This document shows positions 1 through 9,936 of a stretch of DNA of 64,000 nt, piece by piece. The first letter of the stretch is position 1; every line of letters begins with the position of its first letter. The notes beneath the pieces were generated by a model. That model had not been told where the DNA came from, made no database searches, and was given only the letters and a program-made list of their open reading frames with translations. The translations under genes were made by a program, and so were the position numbers. The DNA is from Closterium sp. NIES-65 (lineage: Eukaryota > Streptophyta > Zygnematophyceae > Desmidiales > Closteriaceae). The DNA lies in the NCBI GenBank assembly GCA_948144175.1, contig CANXME010002127.1, forward strand, positions 2,232,001 through 2,296,000. The letters are read 5' to 3'.

Positions 1-320
1 GGTGTGGGTGTGGGTGTGGGTGTGGGTGTGGGTGTGTGTGTGGGTGTGGGTGTGTGTGTGGGTGTGGGTGTGGGTGTGTGTGTGGATGGGGGTGTGGGTG
101 TGGGTGTGTGTGTGGGTGTGTGTGTGGGTGTGGGTGTGTGTGTGGGTGTGGGTGTGGGTGTGGGTGTGGGTGTGTGTGTGGGTGTGGGTGTGTGTGTGGG
201 TGTGGGTGTGTGTGTGGGTGTGGGTGTGTGTGTGGGTGTGGGTGTGTGTGTGGGTGTGGGTGTGTGTGTGGGTGTGGGTGTGTGTGTGTGTGGGTGTGGG
301 TGTGGGTGTGGGTGTGTGTG
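1..320. repeat. (GGTGTG)n GT-rich simple repeat
   Basis: Almost pure alternation of GGTGTG and GTGTGT units, broken once by a GGATGG near base 86. It extends past the left window edge. It ends about 35 bases before the acceptor of the first SAMTL exon, so it lies in an intron. Apparent Val/Trp/Cys/Gly ORFs here are repeat artefacts. Confidence 0.95.
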
Positions 321-356
321 GGTGATGGTAAGCAGTGGAGCGTGACTTTGAAGCAG

Positions 357-3300
357 TGAGAGTGGGCTGGCCTCGGGATTGTCTACGTGCCTCATGCACC
401 CCTTGGACACCATCAAGGTGGGTGTGACTATAAGGAGTGGGTGTAAGGAAGAATGCCAGTGAGCGTCCCTGACATCCAGTAGAAAGGGTGCTGAGCTCAG
501 TTCACTTCAATCCATCGGCATCCAAGGACTTGATCAAGGGGCTCAATCGGCCATACTGGGGCACTGCGTTGCGCACCCAACCCATCCCAACCGCTCCATA
601 CCTATCACCCGCGCTCGTCCTCCCTCCCTCACCACCAGACTCGTCAGAAGTCATCAGATCAGCACCATTCATCGGCATCCAGGGGATGTACCGGGGAGCT
701 CCGCCCACCATCCTGGGGCACTTTGCGAGGCATCCTTTCTTGTTCTCGCTCCTCACTTTCTCCCGGCCTCCCTCACTACCACCACCAGACGCATGTGCAA
801 GCCTGCCTCCCTTTCAGAGGTGGTGGGATCCGTGCCTTCCATCGTCATCCAAGGATTGTGCCTGGGGGCTCCGCCAGCCATCCTCGGGCAGTTTGCAAGC
901 CATCCTCGGGCAGTTTGCAAGCCATCCTCGGGCATTTTGCAAGCCATCCTTGGGCAGTTTGCAAGCCATCCTCGGGCAGTTTGCAAGCCATCCTCGGGCA
1001 GTTTGCAAGCCATCCTCGGGCAGTTTGCAAGCCATCCTTGGGCAGTTTGCAAGCCATCCTCGGGCAGTTTGCAAGCCATCCTCGGGCAGTTTGCAAGCCA
1101 TCCTTTCTTCTTCTTGCTCCCCGGTTCTCCCACCCTCCTTCACTACAACCGCGAGACGCGCGTGCAAGCCTCTTCAGCCTCCCTTTCAAAGGTGGTGCGA
1201 TCCGTGCCTTACATCGGCATACAGGGATTGTACCGGGGAGCCGTGCCGGCCATCCTGGGGCAGTTTGTGAGACGACCAAGCCCCATCTCTCTCAAGCTGC
1301 CCTTCCTCTCACTCCCTCCTTCCCTCCCTCCTTGCCACCACCAGACCCGCGTGCAAGCCTCCTCAGCCTCGCTCTCCGAGGTGGTGCGATCAGTGCCATC
1401 CATCGGCACTCAGGGATTGTATCGCGGAGCCCCGCCGGCCATCCTGGGGCAGTTTGTGAGACGACCAAGCCCCATCTCTCTCAAGCTGCCCTTCCTCTCA
1501 CTCCCTCCTTCCCTCACTCACCACCAGACGCGGGTACAAGCCTCCTCAGCCTCGCTTTCAGAGGTGGTGCAATCGGTGCCATCCATCGGCATCCAGGGAT
1601 TGTACCGGGGAGCGCCGCCCGCCATTCTCGGGCAGTTTGCGAGCCATGGGGTGCGCACGGGCGCGTATGAAGCTTCCAAGATGCTTCTCACGAGCATGCT
1701 GCCGAACCTCACAGAGTACCAGGTACGGTTTGACTCAGTATAGCCTCCACCTCGTTTAATAATATTAGAATATAAAGAACTCTAGTTAATCTCACAAATT
1801 ACAACAGATATATGGTTTGATTCTAGAACCGCTGGCTCCGGCCTAAATGCCCCAGACCCTTCTCCCCTTCACGCCTCGCCGCGTTCCAGGTATGGTCTCA
1901 CTGAATTGCTTTATAAATTCTTGGAAACACCCTGCCCTGGATCCGCTAGACTGGGCCTTTTCTGAGAGACTTTTTGACCGCTTGTTCCAGTTTGGATTCT
2001 CTCCCTGCTTTTACATCCACTTGCTTGTGCCCCTCCACCTCCATCCATGGCATGGCATGTCCCTTGACATGCCATGCGACGTGCCAAGCAGCAGCTGCAG
2101 GCAGGGCTGTACGGCAGCGCACACATGCTTGACTGCCCCCTCTCTTCTCTCTCTCCCCACCCATCTCTTCTCCCTCTCCCCACCCTTCTCCCCTCCCCCC
2201 CTCCTCCCCTCAGGTCCAACCAGTGGCCTCCCTCTGCTCCACAGTGCTGGGCACGGCACTCCGCATTCCCTGTGAGGTGCTGAAGCAGCAGCTGCAGGCA
2301 GGGCTGCACGACTGCACTCACATGCCCCAAACTACCTCCTTCCTCCTCCCTCCTTCCCCCCTCCCTCCACCCCCCATTTCTTGTTTCCCCCTTTCCGCGC
2401 CCCACCGTTCCTCCCCTCCCCTCAGGTCCAACCAGTGGCCTCCCTCTGCTCCACAGTGCTGGGCACGGCACTCCGCATTCCCTGTGAGGTGCTGAAGCAG
2501 CAGCTGCAGGCAGGGCTGCACGACTGCACTCACATGCCCCAAACCACCTCCTTCCTCCTCCCTCCTTCCCCCCTCCCTCCACCCCCCATTTCTTGTTTCC
2601 CCCTTTCCGCGCCCCACCGTTCCTCCCCTCCCCTCAGGTCCAACCAGTGGCCTCCCTCTGCTCCACAGTGCTGGGCACGGCACTCCGCATTCCCTGTGAG
2701 GTGCTGAAGCAGCAGCTGCAGGCAGGGCTGCACGACTGCACTCACATGCCCCAAACCACCTCCTTCCTCCTCCCTCCTTCCCCCCTCCCTCCACCCCCCA
2801 TTTCTTGTTTCCCCCTTTCCGCGCCCCACCGTTCCTCCCCTCCCCTCAGGTCCAACCAGTGGCCTCCCTCTGCTCAACAGTGCTGGGCACAGCTCTCCGC
2901 ATTCCCTGTGAGGTGCTGAAGCAGCAGCTGCAGGCAGGGCTCTACAGCAGCACAGGAGCGGCGCTCAGGGCGACGCTCAAAGAGGGCGGGGTGAAGGGGC
3001 TGTTCCGAGGGACCACCGCCACGCTGTGCCGGGAGGTCCCGTTTTACGTTTTTGGGATGCTGATTTACCTGCAAGTCAAGCGGGTGAGTTTTTGTGGTCC
3101 AGGAGTTGCCTTTACAGCAGCACAAGGGCGGCTTTCAGGGCGACGACCAAGGAGGGAGGCGTGAAGGGGCTGTTCCGAGGGACCACTGCCACGCTGTGCC
3201 GAGAAGTGCCCTTGTACGTGTTTGGCATGCTCATCTACCTGCAAGCCAAGCGAGTGAGTTGAGTAAAGCTAGAGGTCAAGTGAGTGTCTGTACAGCAGCC

Positions 3301-4685
3301 CAGGGGCAGCGCTCAGGACGACCCTCGACGAGGGCTGCCCCGAGGGTGAAGGGGCTGTTTTGAGGGACCACCGCCACGCAGTGCCGAGAAGTGCCATTTT
3401 ACGTGTTTGGCATGCTCATGTACCTGCAAGTCAAGCGGGTGAGTTGAATAGAGAAAGAAGAAAGGTGGTTCAGTGGATGTTCACATCATATACGCTCCTG
3501 CTAGGCGGATTCTCGTGCTGTTCGTAAGTCGGCGATTTCAAAGGCATCAATCAATGTTGCTCTCCACTCCATCCCCTCCCATCCCTCCCAGGTCACACGC
3601 CATGTGTTCCGCAGGGAGCTTGCTTCCTGGGAAACCCTCCTGCTGGGTGGCTTCTCCGGTCCTTCTAGAGCCGATTGATGGACTTCACTTTGAAAGTATT
3701 CACTATTTTTCCCTGCTCCCTCTCGTCACTCCCATCCCAGGTCACGTGCCATGTGCTCCGCAGGGGATGAACTTCTTGGGAAACCCTCCTGCTGGGCGGA
3801 TTCTCTCGCTCTCTGCGAGTTGGCTTTTTAAAGGCATCAATCTCGCTCCCTTCTCCCTATCCCTTTCTCTCCATACCAGGTCACTTGCCATGTGCTGCGC
3901 CGGGAGCTCGCCCCCTGGGAAACCCTCCTGCTGGGCGGCTTCTTGCACTCTCTACTTGTCGTTTGAGCTGAAAGGACCATTGTCGCTCCCTTCTCCCTCC
4001 CCCACTCTTCTCATCGCAGGTCACTCGCCATGTGCTGCGCCGAGAGCTCGCCCCCTGGGAAACGCTCCTGCTGGGCGGCTGTGCCCTCTGCTGATTTCGG
4101 AAGCATCATTGTCACTTCCCTCTCCCTCTCCTCCCATCCATCGCAGGTCACTCGCCATGTGCTGCGCCGAGAGCTCGCCCCCTGGGAAACCCTCCTGCTG
4201 GGCGGCTTCTCATGCTCTCCGTTAATCGGCTTATTTCAAGGGCATCATTGTCACTTCCTCTCCCTCTCCCTATCCCTCCTCCCACCCACCCATCGCAGGT
4301 CACTCGCCATGTGCTGCGCCGAGAGCTCGCCCCCTGGGAAACTCTCCTGCTGGGCGGCTTCTCGGGCGGCATGGCAGCGATCGCCATCACGCCATTCGAC
4401 GTCATCAAGACACGCATGATGACGTCGCCGCCCGGGGCGGCAGCGGCCGGCATGCTGACAGTTGGCGCGAACCTATTGGCCACGGAGGGGGTGGGGGCGC
4501 TGTATAAGGGCTGGCTGCCGCGGTTCTTCTGGATTGCACCGCTTGGAGCGATGAACTTTGCTGGGTATGAGCTGGCGAAGCAGGCGATAGATGATGTGGG
4601 GGAGGAGGGGAAAGAGGCGCAGTGGAGAGGGAGCAGGAGGAGCAGGGTGCAAGGAGGGGGCAATAAGGAGGCAAGGAGGCAGTAG
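357..4685 (+). CDS. SAMTL: SAMTL-like mitochondrial carrier, 3' part of gene (four exons)
   Basis: Carrier-family (SLC25) protein resembling the plant S-adenosylmethionine transporter-like protein; family members are organelle inner-membrane exchangers. I read four exons: 357-417, 1528-1722, 2850-3083 and 4299-4685. Each internal junction has AG at the acceptor and GT at the donor, and the frames join without breaks. All three carrier signatures P-x-[DE]-x-x-K are present: HPLDTIK in exon 1, IPCEVLK in exon 3 and TPFDVIK in exon 4. Also visible are [29 protein letters not shown] and [20 protein letters not shown]. The stop is TAG at 4683-4685 after a basic tail ([16 protein letters not shown]) not expected from the family. 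The 5' part lies left of the window. The long N-terminal region known for plant SAMTL cannot be checked. Substrate is inferred from family resemblance only. Confidence 0.82.
488..1460 (+). repeat. Array of partial copies of SAMTL exon 2
   Basis: At least five copies of the 5' half of exon 2, each usually preceded by a pyrimidine tract and CCACCAG acceptor, precede the functional exon at 1528. They lie near 500-570, 639-735, 789-890, 1156-1266 and 1345-1455. The first three are frame-broken. The last two are open for exactly 37 codons, [11 protein letters not shown]...AILGQF, and are followed by GTGAGA, a good donor. They therefore look like in-frame cassette exons. The acceptor of the 1156 copy (GCGAG) is weak. 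Confidence 0.85.
880..1106 (+). repeat. 22-bp minisatellite derived from SAMTL exon 2
   Basis: About ten copies of a 22-bp unit, CATCCTCGGGCAGTTTGC followed by AAGC, with single-base variants. The unit is the exon 2 segment encoding AILGQFASH. It starts inside a degenerate exon 2 copy. 22 bp is not a multiple of three, so all three frames are traversed. That is why long but meaningless ORFs appear on both strands. Confidence 0.9.
2070..2849 (+). repeat. 212-bp tandem repeat of intron end plus SAMTL exon 3 start
   Basis: Three near-identical units begin their exon-like part at 2214, 2426 and 2638, and the functional exon starts at 2850, a constant 212-bp period. Each contains the pyrimidine tract, CAG acceptor, and coding [20 protein letters not shown] through LQAGL. 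Each then diverges to HDCTH where the real exon has YSSTG. A more decayed copy lies near 2070-2130. The repeats keep the acceptor but show no obvious donor. Confidence 0.9.
3106..3438 (+). repeat. Two downstream copies of SAMTL exon 3 second half
   Basis: After the functional exon 3 donor at 3084, its second half recurs at about 3106-3253 and 3286-3438. Each copy ends in AAGCG[G/A] followed by GTGAGTT, so the donor is retained. The first copy is open and reads [17 protein letters not shown] with PLYVFGM and QAKR at the end. The second has TGA where the exon has CGA, giving LF-stop-GT. An ACAG embedded in the exon could act as acceptor. Confidence 0.85.
3592..4298 (+). repeat. Five partial copies of SAMTL exon 4 start
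   Basis: The intron-end plus exon-start block coding [20 protein letters not shown] begins at 3592, 3741, 3880, 4020 and 4147 before the functional exon at 4299. Spacing is 127 to 152 bases. Every copy has a pyrimidine tract and CAG acceptor. None continues into the carrier signature, and I see no convincing donor after them. Confidence 0.88.
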
Positions 4686-4749
4686 GGAGGCAAGGAGGCA
4701 GTAAGGAGGCAAGGAGGCAGTAAGGAGCAACCAGCTTTGGTGGATGACA

Positions 4750-4873
4750 GTACAGAGCTCTACCGGTGCTGGCTGGTTCTTCTGTGCTGTTCCCCTTGGA
4801 GCGATGAGTTTAGCTGGTTATGAGCTGGTGAAAGAGGCAATAGATGTGGGGGAGGAGGGAAAAGAGGCGTAGC
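4750..4873 (+). pseudogene. Degenerate copy of SAMTL terminal exon end
   Basis: After the stop and a short GGAGGCAAGGAGGCAGTAA repeat (4686-4735), a diverged copy of the exon 4 end follows. It holds counterparts of [20 protein letters not shown] and [19 protein letters not shown], frame-shifted and ending in GCGTAG at 4873. It shows that the 3' end of the gene was duplicated like its other exons. Confidence 0.75.
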
Positions 4874-5513
4874 AAGCAAGCAGTGGTAGTGAGGGGGGAA
4901 AGAAAACGAGAAGGCAGTGCATTCATGAGGTGGCTGCTGCAATATTTTTCTAAACAATCGGAAGGCGAGTGGGATGGCGGTGGGGTGCATTAGAATGTAG
5001 GTCAGGGAACGGAGCACAATGGCATTTTTTCGGGATGTAGAAGGGGGGTGGATGAATAGCTTCCCTTTGCCGGTACGAGTTGGTGAGGTAGGGAAATATC
5101 CAAGGAGTGGAGGGGAAGAGTTGAGCGGAGCACTGGAAGAATCAAGAAGGATCACGGGTGTTCTAGATGTATTCCATTTGTGTCCTTAGGATATTCTGAT
5201 GGGTGTGAAAGGGGTATCAACGGGTATGAAGGGTTGGATGTTACTATTCCTAATAAAAGGGCCTAGGGTTCGGTATTATGACAATTCCTGTTAAACGCCC
5301 TTAGCTATAGTGGCGCGCATCGCTTTAGTAAGTTACGCTTTCTTGGAAGCATGATGTTAGAGAATAGGCCCTTATTGTTGCAAAAGGGGACTGTCTGGTA
5401 ATCATTGAAATTGTACAATACCGTATTACCCCGGATATAAGCGCATGTGCGGGTATAATAAATCAGTGTTTTTTAGGGGGGTGCGCAAATAACTGAGTGC
5501 GCAAATAAGTGCA
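4874..5513. other. Intergenic flank without recognised gene
   Basis: No supported ORF. Just left of TRIM-1, TATAAGCGCATG (5436-5447) is the reverse complement of CATGCGCTTATA at 6830-6841 on the other side of that element. This may be the remnant of a short inverted-repeat (MITE-like) element of about 100 bases that received TRIM-1. Confidence 0.5.
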
Positions 5514-5771
5514 TGTCGAACTTAAAGTAGATTAAGTTGAAAGGTGAGGGGCCTAGGCTTAGTAGCCTAGGCCCTTAACTAGGTATCGAGCGGGTTTTCA
5601 CCTAGGGTGAGAGTCGAGTGAGTTGAGAGAGGAAAATTGGAGAATGTGGTTTCACTATAGGATTCGAGATACATATAGCAAAGGAACACATGAAGGGGTG
5701 CACCACCTACAAATTTAATAACTACACTACAGCTAGAACTTCATGCAGTTATAATAAATATAATTTTGACA
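5514..5771 (-). repeat. TRIM-1 LTR (3' in element orientation)
   Basis: 258 bp, TGTC...GACA ends, nearly identical to 6569-6826. The adjacent TCCCCCCGTAA reads on the minus strand as a G-run before the LTR, compatible with a polypurine tract. Confidence 0.88.
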
Positions 5772-6568
5772 TCCCCCCGTAACTGCATGCAGGAATAGCT
5801 AAGTGTCGAGCACAACCTGCAGAGGTACACCAACGAGCAATAAAACAAGCAACAGCAGGTACTGCAGGCGGGCTAACTTTGAAAGGTTACCCCCTCCATC
5901 TCCTCACCCTCCTCCTTCCCCTCCCCCACACTGCTGCAGAAGCAGCAGAGAAAGGGGGAAGAGAGGAGAGGTGGAGAGACGGCTGCTTGTTGCCTCACAC
6001 CCGCCACCCCGGTACCACTCCCCCTGCTCACCCACATCCTCACACCCTCCCCCCCCAGCAGCAGCTGCAGTGGTGGGACTGAAAGAAGGAGGAGGGGAAG
6101 GGAGAGAGTTGACCCACCGCTCCAACACCCTCCACCCCCATACCCTCCTCCCCACGGCTGCAGGGAGACAAGAGAAAGGGGGGGGTGGGAAGGAAGAAAG
6201 CCGCAGAGCGGCGAAGAGGCGTCGGTGCAGATGGGTCGGGGGCGGCAGCAGGGAGTGCAGGGGCGGAGAGGCCCGTCGCGGGCCAGTGCCACGGGGCGCA
6301 CGACGGATAGGATAAAAGGGCCCGATCGTGTGCCTCGGGGCACACGACGAGCAGGGCACCATCGTGTGCCACGGGGCGCACGATGGGCAGATAAAGGGCA
6401 CCGTCGCGTGCCACGGGGCGCGCGACGGGCAGGGTAGGAGTCACACGCCCGTGGGCGGGACAAAGTAAAACTAAAATCGTCACGCGCCCTAGGCGCGCGA
6501 CCGGAAAATCTCAGCAGCGGAAGAGTAACGCGGGCCCACAGGCCAGGACGAAAACAGCTCCGATAACA

Positions 6569-6826
6569 TGTCGAACTTAAAGTAGATTAAGTTGAAAGGT
6601 GAGGGGCCTAGGCTTAGTAGCCTAGGCCCTTAACTAGGTATCGAGCGGGTTTTCACCTAGGGTGAGAGTCGAGTGAGTTGAGAGAGGAAAATTGGAGAAT
6701 GTGGTTTCACTATAGGATTCGAGATACATATAGCAAAGGAACACATGAAGGGGTGCACCACCTACAAATTTAATAACTACACTACAGCTAGAACTTCATG
6801 CAGTTATAATAAATATAATTTTGACA
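6569..6826 (-). repeat. TRIM-1 LTR (5' in element orientation)
   Basis: 258 bp, same ends as the partner LTR, followed by the target duplication GTGCA. Confidence 0.88.
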
Positions 6827-6849
6827 GTGCATGCGCTTATAAAACGACA

Positions 6850-6908
6850 ATTGTGAAAGCTTGCTTATTGCAACTTGTAATAGGCATCGTGCTTCATTTC
6901 ATCTGGGT
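6850..6908 (-). repeat. Split direct repeat B2
   Basis: 59 bp, ATTGTGAAAGC...CATCTGGGT, matching B1 at 7154-7212 with few substitutions. This is the outer end of the element. Confidence 0.82.
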
Positions 6909-6974
6909 AAGAGTACATCAATCTCGTCCAAAGGTCCACAACATACAATTCCACTACATAGGGTGGGAGGGTGG

Positions 6975-7156
6975 GGAACTCAAACTAAAAATCTGAAAAG
7001 AAGAACGTGGGTGAGGCCAAATGGCCTCCAACCCCTCTTTTGTAGCCAAAAGAGGGCGAGTAGCGATGCGACGCTGCCTTTGCTGCGTTGGCAATCGCTT
7101 CACTATCACAATACAAAATTTTAGAAAGTGAATACACTTTCAAAAATTATAATATT
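6975..7156 (-). repeat. Split direct repeat A2
   Basis: 182 bp beginning GGAACTCAAACTAAAAATC, with the same length and nearly the same sequence as A1 at 23326-23507. It overlaps B1 by three bases (ATT). Confidence 0.88.
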
Positions 7157-7212
7157 GTGAAAGCTTGCTTATTGCAACTTCTAATAGGCATCGTGCTTTA
7201 TTTCATCTGGGT
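7154..7212 (-). repeat. Split direct repeat B1
   Basis: 59 bp copy of B2, overlapping the 3' codons of the recombinase ORF (stop at 7198). Confidence 0.82.
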
Positions 7213-8244
7213 CTGCTGAGACATGTGCAGAGGAGGACGGCGCTGTCGCTGGATAGACAGCTGATGCTGGTTGGAGGATGGGGCTCGTGTGGGGTCCTGG
7301 ATCAGCCGGGATGCTGCAACGAGCTGGTCTTGAGCGATGGTGACGTAGAGCTCCTTTGCAGTGTCGCTGCGCCAGCGGCCTAGACGTTTGAACATTCGAT
7401 CCGTGATCCCGACTCCGGCAGCTGTCGTTGCTGCACCTTTGCGAAATGAGTGGGTGCCCAAGTGCTTTGCGTCGAGCCCGACCTTGCGGACGGCTTCCAA
7501 ACACCATTTCCGAAGAGTGGGGTATGAGGGAGATTTGTCTTGTGGTGTTGCCTTTGCGCCACGTGGGAAAACTTGGATGAGGGGGCCTTCGGTTGATGAG
7601 TCATAGCCGGCAATCTTGATGAATTTCTGGGTGGTTTGGACTGGGCAGTATGGTCCGTCTGTTGCCGCGACTGGGACCCACACTCCTTTGCTCTCCTGGT
7701 CAGTTTTGGAGTGTGGGATTAGAACCCACATTGCCGTATCCTCGAACTGAATGTCCTGCCACTGAATCGCGACCAGGTCGGAGTAGCGTAGGAACCCAGT
7801 GTACATCAAGAGCGGAATGAGACCTTTCTGAAATTCGGATGGGATGTGGGATATGAGAAACTCTTGAGCCATGCTATGGACCTGGTGAGGCGAGACTGGA
7901 TCTTTGGTCCGGTTGGGGCGCGATGCGTGGCGCTTGGCGAACTCGCGTACTTGCGATGTGAAGGGGCCGTCGGTGGGACACGCCGTCCCAATCATTTTGT
8001 GTGCGAAGGCTACCGCGGAGCATGTTAGTGTGATAGCAGATAGCGTGGCTTTGTGCTTGAGGGCGTGCACGAGGTACATCGCGAGTGTCAGGTCCGTGGT
8101 AGGCAGGTAGCTCAGCGAAACCTTCTTGCAGAAGGCTCGGAACTTGAGTCAGTAAGGTTCATAGGTCTGGATGGTGGAGGGTGTCCTCACTTGGCTGATG
8201 ACCCCAAAGAGTTGCTTTTGGAGGTCGTTTAATAGTTCTGCCAT
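7198..8244 (-). pseudogene. Tyrosine recombinase of the PAT-like element
   Basis: Site-specific recombinase expected to integrate the circular cDNA of the element. Start ATG at 8244 (MAELLNDLQKQLFGVIS), 348 codons, stop TAA at the left end. An N-terminal helical domain precedes the catalytic domain. I can see the catalytic Arg in TGFLRYSDLV, HxxR in GTHSFRKGA, and the Arg/Trp box GRWRSDTAKELYV with the probable nucleophilic Tyr. All catalytic residues look intact. One in-frame TGA at 8149-8151, inside TYEPY-stop-LKF, probably replaces a Trp codon. From 8079 downstream the frame is open for 293 codons. The end overlaps repeat B1. Confidence 0.85.
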
Positions 8245-8449
8245 CAATAAGAGCATGCAATTACATTGAGAAATTTATAGCCAATGCAAGGATGGGACTA
8301 TTTGGAAATCCAGCGCCTGAGAACGAAGATGTGTATGTGCCTGGGTGAAGGCATTGGCTACCGCTTGCAAGTGCTAGGTGGCTGGTGATCCCCTTGGCCC
8401 ATGTCTTGGGAGATGGCTGCACAAGGGGCCACCAAGCAGCCCCTGTCCA

Positions 8450-8901
8450 TTATGGAATCACAAGAGTGATCTTTGCGTGGGTGCGTTGCGCGTGCCGAAG
8501 GGTTGCTGGGATGAGGTGGGGGGGTGGGAACGCGAAACCGTGCACTCCCCTCCAATCCGTCGAGAATGCGTTGACCGCTTCAGCCTTGGGATGGGGCACC
8601 TTCGAGCAAAAGTGGGGTAACAACGTGTTGCGAGCGTTTGCGAATAGGTCGATGGAGTGGGGCCCCCAACGTCGTTCAAGGAGGCGAAACCACGGTTGTT
8701 TCAGAGAGTAGTCATCATGGTCTTGCAGCTTGGAGAGCTGGTCCGCATGGGTGTTCAACTCGCGAGGGATCCATTCGATCGCCAAGCGAACCGAGTGTTC
8801 CGTAAAAGAGATATGATTTCTTTGCAGGTGAGGGTGAGCTCGGTGGTGCTTGAGCCGCCCTTGTGTAGGATGAACATGACGCCTTGATTGTCGACACGGA
8901 T
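8450..8901 (-). pseudogene. PAT-like RNase H, C-terminal part
   Basis: Continues the RT/RNase H polyprotein beyond the TRIM-2 insertion. VDNQGVMFILHKGG at the right end is the RNase H segment with its Asp. A frameshift near 8815 moves the frame to EHSVRLAIEWIPRELNTHAD, a typical DIRS-order RNase H end. After this comes SIDLFANARNTLLPHF, also typical of these polyproteins. It ends in a stop at 8450. The stretch 8245-8449 to the recombinase start holds no recognised domain. Confidence 0.78.
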
Positions 8902-9149
8902 TGTCGAAATATGTTTGACATATTTTATTACTGCTTGTAGTTGTAGTGTAGTTATTGTGCTTTGTAGGTGGTGCACCAATTCCATTTGCTTTCCTTCGCT
9001 ATATGTTCCTTGAAACCTATAGTGAAACCCATTCTTCTCAACTTACTCGATACTCACCCTTGGCACGATCCACTCGATCTCGTTGGCCTTGGCTACTAAG
9101 CCTAGGCCGTCCTACACTTTTACTCACCTACCGAGCTAGGATTTTGACA
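8902..9149 (+). repeat. TRIM-2 5' LTR
   Basis: 248 bp, TGTC...GACA, nearly identical to 9937-10184. Confidence 0.87.
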
Positions 9150-9285
9150 TGCTATTAGAGCGCGTTTCGTCCTGGCCTGTGGGCCCGCCTCATGCTTCCG
9201 CTGCTACTTTTTTTCCGGTCGCGCGCCTAGAGTGCGTGGCGATTTTCCCTTGTCCCGCCCCCGGTTGGCGTGTGACTCCTTATCT

Positions 9286-9450
9286 GCCCGTCGCGCGCCC
9301 CGTGGCACGCGACGGTGCCCTAAACCTGCCCGTCGTGCGCCCCGTGGCACGCGACGGTGCCCTGCTCGTCGTGCGCCCCGAGGCACACAACGGTGCCCTT
9401 AAACTTAAACTTACCCGTCGTGCGCCCCGTGGCACGCGACGGGCCTCTCC
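9286..9450 (+). repeat. Palindromic tandem repeat in TRIM-2 interior
   Basis: Four imperfect copies of CCCGTCGTGCGCCCCGTGGC followed by ACGCGACGGTGCCC. Each holds a self-complementary GTCGCG...CGCGAC arm pair that could fold as an RNA hairpin. The reverse complement occurs in TRIM-1 around 6290-6440. Confidence 0.8.
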
Positions 9451-9936
9451 GCACCGGCTCTCCCTGCAGCCGCCCCTGACCTACCTGCCCCGACACAGTG
9501 TAGCCGCTCTGTGGCTTTCTTCCCGCCCACCCCCTCCTCCTTTGTCTCCCTGCAGCCGTGGGGTGGAGGGTATGGGGGTGGCGGGTGTTGGAGCTTTGGG
9601 TCGTTTCCTTCCCTTCCCCTGCTCCTCCTTTCGTTCCCACTGCTGCAGCTGCCGCTGGGGGGGAGGGTGTGAGGGTGTGGGGGAGAAGGGGGAGTGGCAC
9701 CGGGGTGGCGGGTGTGAGGCAACCAGCAGCCGTCCCTCCACCTCTCCTCTCTTCCCCCCTTCTCTGCTGCTCCTGCAGCAGTGTGGGGGAGGGGAAGGAG
9801 GAGGGTGAGGAGATGGAGGGGGTAACCAACAAGAGTTAGCCCGCCTGCAGTACCTGCTGTTGCTTGTTATTATTTTGCATGGTGTACCCCCTCAGGGGGC
9901 GTAACTATACTTCTACCTACAAGCATTATGGGGGCG

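Larger units (their letters stand above)
5514..6826 (-). mobile_element. TRIM-1: non-autonomous LTR retrotransposon
   Basis: Two 258-bp direct repeats beginning TGTCGAAC and ending TTTTGACA flank an internal region of about 800 bases. The insertion has a perfect 5-bp target duplication, GTGCA at 5509-5513 and 6827-6831. Minus orientation is chosen because the complement of the bases left of the right LTR reads TGTTATCGGAGC, close to the initiator-tRNA primer site TGGTATCAGAGC. No protein domain is visible inside. The interior is GC-rich, with GTGCCACGGGGCGC repeats shared with TRIM-2. Confidence 0.88.

Noticed and set aside
2..359. Overlapping Val/Trp/Cys/Gly ORFs
   Set aside because: They are translations of the GT simple repeat in three frames.
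723..1743. Two overlapping ORFs of about 315 codons with [14 protein letters not shown] repeats
   Set aside because: They run through exon 2 copies, introns and the 22-bp minisatellite; no separate gene is supported.
6225..6463. RGTRR/RGARR repeat ORFs on both strands
   Set aside because: Readings of the TRIM hairpin repeats; no coding evidence.
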